Made by a program: the position numbers and the translations under genes. The notes below the pieces were generated by a model, which saw nothing but the letters and a program-made list of their open reading frames with translations, had not been told where the DNA came from and did not search any database. A stretch of 61,444 bases of DNA from JAJACP01 sp964350245 (lineage in GTDB: Bacteria > Chlamydiota > Chlamydiia > Chlamydiales > JAAKFR01): the NCBI GenBank assembly GCA_964350245.1, contig CAYGJC010000010.1:1-61444 (forward strand), written 5' to 3'. Positions 16,300 to 23,891 of this stretch are shown piece after piece. Positions within the stretch are counted from its first letter, which is position 1. Each line of letters starts with the position of its first letter.

Positions 16300-17082
16300 C
16301 TAAACGCAATCGAGTCGTTTTTTTAGACGGCGCACTGCATCAAGTCCCAGGCCTAGAGTGAAGGCGCAGACCATCATCAGACAGATCCAATAGGGGAGGT
16401 AGCCTTGTTGACCGAGTGCGGCTGCCCGCATTCCTTCCATGATGTAGACCATAGGATTGATCAAGCTCACATATCCAATTGCGGGGGAGAGTGCATAGGC
16501 AGCGTGCCATGAATAAAAATAGGCTCCAAACATCCACATGGGATTGATCGCGCGCATCCAGATGGAGTTGATGTTTGAAAGGCCTTTGAGCAGACTGGCG
16601 AGCCAGAGTGAAAAAAAGCCGTAAAAAAGGTTGGCGGCAATATAAATGGGAATGAGTCTGAGATAAGATATATTGCTTAAGCTAAATCGCTCAAACATCA
16701 AGAGCTTCCCAAGTGGAAAGAGGAGAAGAGTGAGTAGAATAGAAGCTACTGCCCAAAAGAACCCGTAATAAGCAAATACACAACCTGAGCGGATAGGGAA
16801 GAGCAAAAGCTGAGAAAAGGTTCTCTCTCCGTCAATATCGGCAATCAAAAGGCTCACTTTGCCGACAACTTCGATCAGTCCAAAGCTGGCAATCGAGCCG
16901 ATTAAGATGAAAGAACCAAATTGAGGATTGACCCACTCTTCTGTCATAAAATAGGCCATCACGATCACGTTTGTGAAAAAAAGAAAGGCCGTATCAAAAA
17001 ATTTCCCGCCAAATTCGCGTTTTAAGGTTACGAGGTCACGTTTCAAGAGCTGGAAAAAAACGTGAAAAGAGAGGTTACTCAT
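16300..17082 (-). CDS. ABC-2 type exporter, permease subunit
   Basis: A 260-residue membrane protein with six hydrophobic segments and the ABC-2 layout seen in NodJ/DrrB/YadH-type exporters. The conserved stretch INPMVYIMEGMR precedes the last helices. It pairs with the ATPase encoded just upstream: the two genes overlap by 8 bases, so translation is probably coupled. Members move drugs, polysaccharides or lipids outward. The flanking lipase genes hint at a lipid-related cargo but prove nothing. Confidence 0.85.
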   Translation of the reverse strand: MSNLSFHVFFQLLKRDLVTLKREFGGKFFDTAFLFFTNVIVMAYFMTEEWVNPQFGSFILIGSIASFGLIEVVGKVSLLIADIDGERTFSQLLLFPIRSGCVFAYYGFFWAVASILLTLLLFPLGKLLMFERFSLSNISYLRLIPIYIAANLFYGFFSLWLASLLKGLSNINSIWMRAINPMWMFGAYFYSWHAAYALSPAIGYVSLINPMVYIMEGMRAAALGQQGYLPYWICLMMVCAFTLGLGLDAVRRLKKRLDCV

Positions 17083-17845
17083 GTTCTATGCTCACGGAAT
17101 TAAAGATTTCGGCATTTGGATCATCGACAAATTTTAGGAAGACCTCTTCCAGGTTGTTTTTCTGGTGGTGCTTTTTTAAATTTGCGGGTGTGTCGACGGT
17201 GCGTATCCTTCCATCATGGATTAAACAGACCCGATCAGAAAGTGTTTCCGCTTCATCCAGATAGTGGGTGGTGAGAAGAACGGTGATCTGTTGGCTACGC
17301 AGCTGGTCAATCACATCCCATAACTGCCGACGGACATGCGGATCGAGCCCCACCGTCGGTTCATCTAAGATCACAAACTGAGGGTTGTGCATGAGCGCGC
17401 GTGCGATTAGGAAGCGTTGTCGATAACCCCCTGAAAGCGTATCTACTCGAGAGTGTGCATAAGACTCAATTTGGAATTCTTTAAGGAGTTTCTCTTTTTG
17501 GTTGAGAGCCTCAGTTTTTGTGAGTCCATAACAACGTCCTGAAAAAACAAGGTTCTCTTCCATTGTGAGTCTTTTTTCGATATTGGGACTTTGAGGGCAA
17601 AATCCCAGACTTTTTCTATAGCTCAGCAGATCGTCGTAAATGGATTTGCCATTCCATAAAATGGCACCGCTGGTGGGAGGATGGAGGGTAGCGAGGATGG
17701 AGGAGAGAGTCGTTTTACCCGCTCCATTCACACCCAATAACCCCAAAACCTCTCCTTTGTAGAGATCTAGTGAAATATCAGTCAAAGCCTTCTTAGAAAA
17801 ATACGCTTTACAGAGGCCTTGTATGTGTAAAAAAAGCTGACTCAT
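17075..17845 (-). CDS. ABC-2 type exporter, ATP-binding subunit
   Basis: A 256-residue ATPase. Walker A is GVNGAGKTT (about residues 37-45), the Q-loop lies in FCPQSPNIEKR, the signature is LSGGYRQR, Walker B is FVILDEPTVGLDP and the switch His is in LLTTHYLDEAE. The sequence is of the DrrA/CcmA/YadG type, which drives ABC-2 permeases. The start is 16 bases downstream of the lipase B gene, so the four genes probably form one transcript. Confidence 0.92.
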   Translation of the reverse strand: MSQLFLHIQGLCKAYFSKKALTDISLDLYKGEVLGLLGVNGAGKTTLSSILATLHPPTSGAILWNGKSIYDDLLSYRKSLGFCPQSPNIEKRLTMEENLVFSGRCYGLTKTEALNQKEKLLKEFQIESYAHSRVDTLSGGYRQRFLIARALMHNPQFVILDEPTVGLDPHVRRQLWDVIDQLRSQQITVLLTTHYLDEAETLSDRVCLIHDGRIRTVDTPANLKKHHQKNNLEEVFLKFVDDPNAEIFNSVSIEHE

Positions 17846-17861
17846 AGAGTGCAGGATGAAA

Positions 17862-18608
17862 CTAGTCGCTATTATTTTGCAAAGAATTTGCGGCGTAGTA
17901 GGTTTTCTCTCTTAAGATAAACTCTTTTGCCAGAGCGATCGATTGACGGCTTGTCATGATCCAGTGATGACTGACATCCAGCGTGTGGTGTGTGTGTGGC
18001 GTGGAGAGTCTGGTCTCCTCTACCGTTACCTTTCCATCGTTAGGCCCTTTTTGCCAAATCCGAAAAAGTAGGTGCTCTTTTGTGCCTGCTACAACCATGA
18101 CATCCATACTGGAAGGGAATTGTCCGTAACTATCCATGTGGTGCTCATGATAGTGAAGAAGTTGTTGGCCCGCTTTATTCCCAAATAGCCAATTTACAGG
18201 AGTAGAGTATCGAAACTGGCGAGCGAGATGCGCTCCTTTATTGGGAGGGGCAAGAAGAACTGCTTTGCCCATCTTCGCCTCCGCTGGACACTCAGGATGG
18301 TTGACAGCTGCGCGTACAATCACTCCCCCAAGAGAGTGGGTCGTGAAGTGAATGGGTTCACCCGGTTTATTGGCCGCTATGCCCTTCAACACCTCAACTA
18401 GATTTTCTGCATGCTGCTCAATGGTTCCTCTACGGCTCTTATAGTCCCATAAATAGACTTCAAACCCTTCGTTGCGCATCGCGTTGCCAATGGGAATCAT
18501 GCACTTGTAGGAGCGGAAAAAACCGTGTAGACAGACAACCGAACCCTCACGGGCCTGTAACACACTGAATTGTAATAAGAATAATAAGAATAATATTAGT
18601 TTGTTCAT
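17862..18608 (-). CDS. Exported alpha/beta hydrolase (lipase-like), copy B
   Basis: A 248-residue serine hydrolase. Residues 1-19 are a signal peptide (MNKLILFLLFLLQFSVLQA). HG of the oxyanion hole is in VVCLHGFF, Ser in TTHSLGGV, Asp in GPNDGKV and His in VSHHWI, giving a complete triad. Segments such as GTIEQHAENLV and AVLLAPPNKGAHLA correspond to the same positions in copy A, so the pair arose by duplication. The better preserved HSLGG motif suggests this copy keeps the ancestral activity. It heads the run of four minus-strand genes. Confidence 0.82.
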   Translation of the reverse strand: MNKLILFLLFLLQFSVLQAREGSVVCLHGFFRSYKCMIPIGNAMRNEGFEVYLWDYKSRRGTIEQHAENLVEVLKGIAANKPGEPIHFTTHSLGGVIVRAAVNHPECPAEAKMGKAVLLAPPNKGAHLARQFRYSTPVNWLFGNKAGQQLLHYHEHHMDSYGQFPSSMDVMVVAGTKEHLLFRIWQKGPNDGKVTVEETRLSTPHTHHTLDVSHHWIMTSRQSIALAKEFILREKTYYAANSLQNNSD

Positions 18609-18694
18609 ATTAATTCCTCGTAATTAAATTATAATTATAGAGAAATTAATTAGTAATAATTTTTATAATAAATTTTATAAAAAGAGGTCTGAGG

Positions 18695-19180
18695 GTGGCA
18701 TATAGTTGGGTTACAAAGCCTTTGTTCTGGTACCAAAAATGGAGATATGGAAAGGTCTTGTCTCCTACCTACGCATGGGCAAAATCTCCCCCCGCACTCT
18801 ACACCTTTCTGCTCTTTTATAAAGCAGTAACTAGACGTAATTCACCTATTTCTAAAACTTTAAGAAGTTATGTCTCTTTAAGGGTTGCGCAGATTGCCAC
18901 ATGCAGGTTTTGTATCGACTTCAATATGAGTCGGATGACTCACCAAGGGATCACAGAAGCTGATATTGCCGCTTACAAGCAGAGCGCGCATTTTTCAGAG
19001 GCAGAAAAAAGCGCTCTTGATTATGCCGAGATGATTGTGAACGGAGAGATGGACCCCTTAGTCGTCAACGAGCTCAAGAAATACTACTCTGATCGACAGC
19101 AAGTTGAGCTGACTGCGTTAATTGGATGTCAGCTCCTCTCTAGTCGTTTCAATAGAGCGCTTGAGATCTCAAACAATTAA
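18695..19180 (+). CDS. AhpD-like / carboxymuconolactone decarboxylase family protein
   Basis: A 161-residue helical protein of the CMD/AhpD family. The diagnostic peroxidatic motif CRFC (in ATCRFCIDFNM) lies near residue 70, followed by the family pattern EKSALDYAEMIV. AhpD-type members use the CxxC thiols to reduce alkyl-peroxide systems; the residues beyond the motif are too variable to name a substrate. Translation starts at GTG 18695, preceded by GAGG. The 3' end overlaps the glutamate decarboxylase gene by 4 bases. Confidence 0.75.
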   Translation: MAYSWVTKPLFWYQKWRYGKVLSPTYAWAKSPPALYTFLLFYKAVTRRNSPISKTLRSYVSLRVAQIATCRFCIDFNMSRMTHQGITEADIAAYKQSAHFSEAEKSALDYAEMIVNGEMDPLVVNELKKYYSDRQQVELTALIGCQLLSSRFNRALEISNN

Positions 19181-20547
19181 CAAACAGCAGGTTTACTGTG
19201 TTTTTGCGCTCTTTTTTCTCCCTCTAGGGTGAGACAAGCTTCCTGAACATGTGCGCAAAGCATATCGGCCATATCACGACTAAAATTCTCTCTTACTACA
19301 ACTCGCAAAACAGCAACATCCTCAGCATCTTTGGGAAGCGTGTAGGCAGAGAGGATCCATCCTTTTTCCCGAACTTTATTTGAAATCTCAAATACGGTAT
19401 AGCCGGTGATTGAGGGATCCAGGCGAATGATCACAATGGGGAGCTGCTCGCCACGGTTGACAACCGTAAAGCGTTCCAGCTTTTTAAATTGAGCACTTAA
19501 ATAGCGGGCATTGGAGAGACAGTTGTTCATGATCTCACTATACCCTTCATGGCCCAGACGCAGGAAGTTATAATACTGCCCAATTACCCCTCCGCTCCCT
19601 CGTGAAAAGTTTAGAGTGTAGGTCGGCATCCAGCCGCCTAGATAATCGACTTTGTAGATGAGCTCTTCAGGGAAGTCTTCTTTTTCCCTCCATAAAATCC
19701 AGCCGACTCCTGGATAGACCAAGCCAAACTTGTGCCCTGAAACGTTAATCGATTTGACCTGTTCCAGGCGAAAGTCCCAAACAAATTTGGGTTCTGTAAA
19801 CGGAAGAATAAAGCCGCCGCTTGCAGCGTCGATGTGGAGAGGAATATCCCACCCTTTCTCTCGCTTGATGGTCATTAATAGAGAATTGAGTTCGCGGATC
19901 GGATCCACCTCTCCTGTGTAGGTCGAACCTAAAATAGCGCCTACTGCAATGGTGTTCTCATCGATGAGCTCTGCCACTTTTTCTGTGCGCAGGGTATAGC
20001 GATTTTCCTCAACAGGGACTATACGCATTTCTACATCAAAGTATTTGGCAAACTTTTCCCAGCAGATGTGAGCGTGCCCCCCAAAAATGACATTGGGTTT
20101 GTCACAGGGTTGACCGGCCGCTTCTCTTTTTTTGCGCCAAGCCCATTTGTGACCAAGCAGACCGAGCATGATCGCCTCAGAGGAGCCGACGGTGGCTGTT
20201 CCCATTGTCTGCGCCTCATCAGGGGCGTTGTATAGACGCGCGAGCATGTTCACACAACGGGTTTGAATTTTTTCTGTTTGCGGATACTCGTCGTGGTCAA
20301 TAAAATTCTTATGGAGGTTCTCTTCAATCAACTGGATGGCTTCGGGTTCCATCCACGTCGTGACAAAACTAGCTAGATTGAGAGCGGGATTGGCATCGAG
20401 ATTGAGCTCATCGCTGATAATTTGGTAGGCGGCATTTGCCGGCATGCTCTTACGGGGGAGAGTGAGTTTGGGAACCGACTCTTTAAAAAAGCGAGAGCCA
20501 TAGGTTTGTGCGTGCGGTTCTTCTTCTGAAATCTTCTCTGAGAGCAT
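19177..20547 (-). CDS. gadB: Glutamate decarboxylase
   Basis: A 456-residue PLP enzyme that converts glutamate to GABA and CO2 while consuming a proton. The pyridoxal lysine is K273 in SGHKFG. Other family marks are PANAAYQIISDEL, LASFVTTWMEPEA, TVGSSEAIMLG, IHIDAASGGF (LHIDAASGG here) and GWILWREKE. Length equals that of E. coli GadA/B (466). The C-terminal residues, which close the active site at neutral pH in E. coli, include a His (AQKHSK). No GABA antiporter is next to it in the window, so a role in acid resistance is inferred. AGGAG precedes the ATG. Confidence 0.93.
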   Translation of the reverse strand: MLSEKISEEEPHAQTYGSRFFKESVPKLTLPRKSMPANAAYQIISDELNLDANPALNLASFVTTWMEPEAIQLIEENLHKNFIDHDEYPQTEKIQTRCVNMLARLYNAPDEAQTMGTATVGSSEAIMLGLLGHKWAWRKKREAAGQPCDKPNVIFGGHAHICWEKFAKYFDVEMRIVPVEENRYTLRTEKVAELIDENTIAVGAILGSTYTGEVDPIRELNSLLMTIKREKGWDIPLHIDAASGGFILPFTEPKFVWDFRLEQVKSINVSGHKFGLVYPGVGWILWREKEDFPEELIYKVDYLGGWMPTYTLNFSRGSGGVIGQYYNFLRLGHEGYSEIMNNCLSNARYLSAQFKKLERFTVVNRGEQLPIVIIRLDPSITGYTVFEISNKVREKGWILSAYTLPKDAEDVAVLRVVVRENFSRDMADMLCAHVQEACLTLEGEKRAQKHSKPAVC

Positions 20548-20620
20548 GGAGGTCTCCTGTTAATTTAATCTTAATCTTAATTTGGTATCCTTTTCAGATT
20601 ACTATTTATTTTTTTAGCAT

Positions 20621-21700
20621 ATGCCAACATTTTGTGAACGTCTTAAACCTTATTATTTACAATCTAGGAGCTACACCTATTGTGCTGTAGAACCTAGGCC
20701 TAAGAGGAGAAGCGATTTTGCTGATTACCAGGTGGATGTTCGAGCTTCGTATGAAGAACATAAGATTAATGAGGTTGTGCAGAGGCAGCTAGATGGGCTG
20801 ATTACTACGGAAATGCATGCGAAATTAGTTGCCGACGGTCCATTTGATGCTGAATACTTTAAAATGCGGGGATTCAAGGTTCTAAAGGGACGCGATAGTC
20901 GCGTGTTGACGCATCCAAGCCTTCCTAACCACCTCATTAAAACATCTGTTCAGACCCGCTACTTTAGATGGAAAATCATTCCCCAGAGGCAGCCCATGCA
21001 AGCGCCCATGCAGTCTACCAATCTACTCAGAGCCCATGGGCATAACTACTACGAAACAAACAATTCAAATAAAGAGGATTTTTCTCTTCCGGGTGAGTAC
21101 CTATATAAAAGTCCTCATGCTAATCAATCAGATGCGTTGCATCGTCAGTATTATGCCATTAGTGAAAAGGCTGAGGTGTATTCAAGGCGTAAGAGTGATC
21201 AGATTGTGTCTGGTTTAAACAGCCAAGAGCAGAGAGATGTAGCTGAGAAAGTGTGCACTTTTATCAAAGAGACAGGGATCACGGACGTGCATGCGGGCAA
21301 TCTACTTGTGACTAAAAACAAAGAGAATCTGCATTTTACCTTGATCGATCAAGAGCCCCTTTTGCTTTATGTAGAAAAATCAGATAGTGGAAGCGAGCAA
21401 TTTCTCTACAATACAGAAGACCGTGCTCTTATAGGGCTGATTAATTTTCGCAATGCGTATTGTAGACAGCATCAACTGACGGAGATGGCCCTTTATGTGG
21501 ATGAGCAGATAGTAGCGCATCTCAGCGAAAACGAAAATATTGAGGTAAGGCAGAACGCAGCTTTCACGGATACGTACTACTATGCTGATTGGACAACGTA
21601 TGCCCTGATTTTGATTACAATTCCGTTTTTCTTCATCATTTTGCCACTGTTTGCTCTGCACGCTTATTGCACGGCGCCTTCACGCTATCAGCTGGCCTAA
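20621..21700 (+). CDS. Kinase-fold-like protein with a C-terminal membrane anchor, unknown function
   Basis: A 359-residue protein of no family I can name. Residues near 215-250 read ITDVHAGNLLV and then TLIDQEPLL, which is the spacing of the catalytic loop (D/H-x-G-N) and the metal-binding D-x-E of aminoglycoside-phosphotransferase or HipA-type kinases. The preceding helix EQRDVAEKVCTFIKETG fits that fold. A glycine-rich loop is not seen. Residues about 326-348 are a strong transmembrane helix (YALILITIPFFFIILPLFAL) close to the C-terminus. No ribosome site is visible before the ATG. A host-directed kinase-like effector is possible but unproven. The 3' flank is the MITE. Confidence 0.6.
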   Translation: MPTFCERLKPYYLQSRSYTYCAVEPRPKRRSDFADYQVDVRASYEEHKINEVVQRQLDGLITTEMHAKLVADGPFDAEYFKMRGFKVLKGRDSRVLTHPSLPNHLIKTSVQTRYFRWKIIPQRQPMQAPMQSTNLLRAHGHNYYETNNSNKEDFSLPGEYLYKSPHANQSDALHRQYYAISEKAEVYSRRKSDQIVSGLNSQEQRDVAEKVCTFIKETGITDVHAGNLLVTKNKENLHFTLIDQEPLLLYVEKSDSGSEQFLYNTEDRALIGLINFRNAYCRQHQLTEMALYVDEQIVAHLSENENIEVRQNAAFTDTYYYADWTTYALILITIPFFFIILPLFALHAYCTAPSRYQLA

Positions 21701-21876
21701 GAACCTATCCCAAAAGTATCCGCAGATGTCCCGCATCATCTTGTCGTGATTCTCGTAAGACCGCTCGTCGGTCATATTATTTCCAATATAACCGTCCTCG
21801 CGGTCACGCTTACGCTTTACGAGACTCACCGACAATCTAATACGGTCCATTGGACGCCTGCTTTTGGGATAGATTC
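21701..21876. mobile_element. MITE-like palindromic element, 176 bp
   Basis: The ends are GAACCTATCCCAAAAG (21701-21716) and CTTTTGGGATAGATTC (21861-21876), inverted with one mismatch. Inward the two halves stay partly complementary almost to the centre (for example CGTAAGACCGC against GCGGTCACGCTTACG), so the whole element could fold into one long imperfect hairpin with ATTTCC at the tip. It has no coding capacity. The terminal CTATCCCAAAA resembles ends of IS5-type elements, which could mobilise it. It abuts the stop of the kinase-like gene and supplies the last 16 codons and stop of the Nudix fusion gene. Confidence 0.7.
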
Positions 21877-22593
21877 AACAGCGAGGTATTCAATCGGGAT
21901 GGAAAGTTTTTTTGCATGGTCGATTTCAGCCTGCACACCGCGGGATTGTTCCCAACCAGGTAGGGTCAAGACGTAGAGTTTTTGTGCCCGGCCGAGCATT
22001 CCGAGATCAAAGCCCTCCCACTTCCCTTCCCATCCGTTGCCTATTCCCCTATTAGCTAGAGGGGCATTATGGGTGAGGGGGGAGAAAACCGGAATCCCTC
22101 TTTGGAAAAGGGTGAATGCCATCTCCGTGGCAGTTTGGATTCGCCTCTGTTTGACCTCTTCATCAGGATGGGCATAGGGACAAGCAAGGTAGGCATACTC
22201 TTTGTCGAAAGAGACATCTTCCAAGAGTGAGGCTAGTGGCAAAAATAAGCAAGAGGGAAGGTTAGAAAGGGGAAACCACTGCCATTTTTCACACTTTTCA
22301 GGTTCTTGCACGGTAGCAGTTCCGGAGAAGGAAGTGACATGCATAAAGAGGCTGACGTAGTGTTTTTCTCCGATGAAATCGTTGGTCCATTGCCCACGTC
22401 TGATTCCCTGAGCCTGAAGGCCTGTTTCCTCAAAGAGCTCGCGCTTGGCGCCCTGTTCCGGAGTTTCACCGAATTCAAGATGACCTCCGGGTGGAGCCCA
22501 CGTTCCCTCTGCGTGAGTATTTTTCCTTTTGCCAAGGAGGATTTTGTTGCGATCAAGGACAATCACTCCAAGTCCGATACGAGGTGTCTTCAT
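21826..22593 (-). CDS. Nudix hydrolase fused to a DUF1937/deoxyribosyltransferase-like domain
   Basis: A 255-residue two-domain protein. Residues 1-130 are a Nudix hydrolase with a complete Nudix box (36-59: GG-x5-E-x7-REL-x-EE-x-GL). Residues about 133-240 match the DUF1937 group, related to nucleoside 2-deoxyribosyltransferases: YLACPYAHPDEEV, IPVFSPLTHNAPLA and a catalytic-type Glu in SRGVQAEIDHA. The pairing suggests clean-up or salvage of modified nucleotides in the cytosol. The last 16 residues (ESIPKAGVQWTVLDCR) and stop lie inside the MITE, so the original C-terminus was replaced or extended. The gene start overlaps the rlmD stop by 4 bases. Confidence 0.85.
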   Translation of the reverse strand: MKTPRIGLGVIVLDRNKILLGKRKNTHAEGTWAPPGGHLEFGETPEQGAKRELFEETGLQAQGIRRGQWTNDFIGEKHYVSLFMHVTSFSGTATVQEPEKCEKWQWFPLSNLPSCLFLPLASLLEDVSFDKEYAYLACPYAHPDEEVKQRRIQTATEMAFTLFQRGIPVFSPLTHNAPLANRGIGNGWEGKWEGFDLGMLGRAQKLYVLTLPGWEQSRGVQAEIDHAKKLSIPIEYLAVESIPKAGVQWTVLDCR

Positions 22594-23882
22594 GCGATCT
22601 CCAGTTTGACGACAGTTTCTACATGCATGGTTTGGGGAAACATATCGACAGGTTGAATTTTCTTGATTTGATAGGTAGGGCTTAGAAGCGCTAAATCCCG
22701 CGCTAGTGTTGCCGGGTCACAGGAAATATACACGATTGTCCGCGGCTGTTTTTTGATTAGCGCTTCTAAAAGAGAGGGATCACACCCTTTTCTGGGAGGG
22801 TTAAGTAGCACAATATCGGCGTCAAAACGGTCCATCATCTTTTCAGCATAGCCGCAGGTAAAGCTGCAATTGGTGATTTGATTGAGAGAGGCGTTTTCAA
22901 GGGCATTTTCAATGGCAGGTGCCACACATTCGATACCATAAACACGGCGTGCTTGATCTGCTGCAAAAAGAGCTAAGGTTCCTACGCCACAGTAGGCATC
23001 CAAAACTGTGTCATTCGGCCGAATGGCAGCGAAGCTGAGTACTTTTTCATAGAGCTTTTCGGTCTGCGCCGGATTCACCTGAAAAAACGCTGAGGCAGAG
23101 AGTTTGAATTTTTTACCGTTGAGTGTTTCAACGAGATAAGGTCTGCCTACGAGTGTTCGAAACCTTTTCCCAAGAATGACGTTGTCATTTCTGGTGTTGA
23201 CCGACTCGATCACTCCTTTGATCAGAGGATGGGCCTGCATGAGCTGCTTTCCAAAAGCTTTGATTTCCTCAGAAAAACGGCCATCAGTTACGAGAACAAC
23301 AAGCGCCTCATCATTGAAAACTGCGTTGCGAATCAGCACATAGCGGACAGAGGGGATGGTGAGCCTTTGCTTGATCAGCGCAAAAATCTCTTCACCTTGT
23401 GGACACTGAATAAAACAGTGCTCAATAGGAATGACTTCATGACTCTGTTTACGGTAGAGCCCGATCGTTTTTTTCCCGTTATCCCAAACGACGGGAAGTT
23501 GGATTTTATTCCGGTACCCGAGAGAGCTAGGAGAAGGAAGACAAGGAAGGACTTGGGGATGGATAAAACCACCTATCCGTTGAAGGGCATCCACTACTCT
23601 TTGTTGTTTCAAGGCCAATTGAGCTGGGTATTGCAAGTGCATCACTTGGCAGCCTCCACATGTGCCAAAGTGTGGACAGATAGGCTGAGTTCTTTCTGGT
23701 GACGGAGAGAGTAGGGAGTGTAGGCATCCTTTAGCGTAATTTTTTTTCCGCTTGGTGATCTCGACAGAGACAGCTTCGCCGGGAAGAGCCCCATCGACAA
23801 AAATCTTTAGCCCGTTCAGAGAACCAACTCCCTCACCGGTAGAGCTTAAAGATGTGATCTGGACGATGGGATTTTCATGCAT
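22590..23882 (-). CDS. rlmD: 23S rRNA (uracil-C5)-methyltransferase, RlmD/RumA type
   Basis: A 430-residue enzyme that methylates C5 of a uridine in 23S rRNA. An N-terminal TRAM domain (about 1-55) is followed by the Fe-S cysteines CPHFGTCGGC (about 68-77) with a fourth near IEHCF. The methyltransferase core has LDAYCGVGTLALF, NPPRKGCD and the nucleophile Cys in YISCDPATLARD. All are typical of RumA/RlmD; TrmA lacks the cluster. Whether it modifies U1939 or another uridine (as in RlmCD) is not decided by sequence. It overlaps the Nudix gene start by 4 bases. Confidence 0.9.
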   Translation of the reverse strand: MHENPIVQITSLSSTGEGVGSLNGLKIFVDGALPGEAVSVEITKRKKNYAKGCLHSLLSPSPERTQPICPHFGTCGGCQVMHLQYPAQLALKQQRVVDALQRIGGFIHPQVLPCLPSPSSLGYRNKIQLPVVWDNGKKTIGLYRKQSHEVIPIEHCFIQCPQGEEIFALIKQRLTIPSVRYVLIRNAVFNDEALVVLVTDGRFSEEIKAFGKQLMQAHPLIKGVIESVNTRNDNVILGKRFRTLVGRPYLVETLNGKKFKLSASAFFQVNPAQTEKLYEKVLSFAAIRPNDTVLDAYCGVGTLALFAADQARRVYGIECVAPAIENALENASLNQITNCSFTCGYAEKMMDRFDADIVLLNPPRKGCDPSLLEALIKKQPRTIVYISCDPATLARDLALLSPTYQIKKIQPVDMFPQTMHVETVVKLEIA

Positions 23883-23891
23883 GGCACGGAA

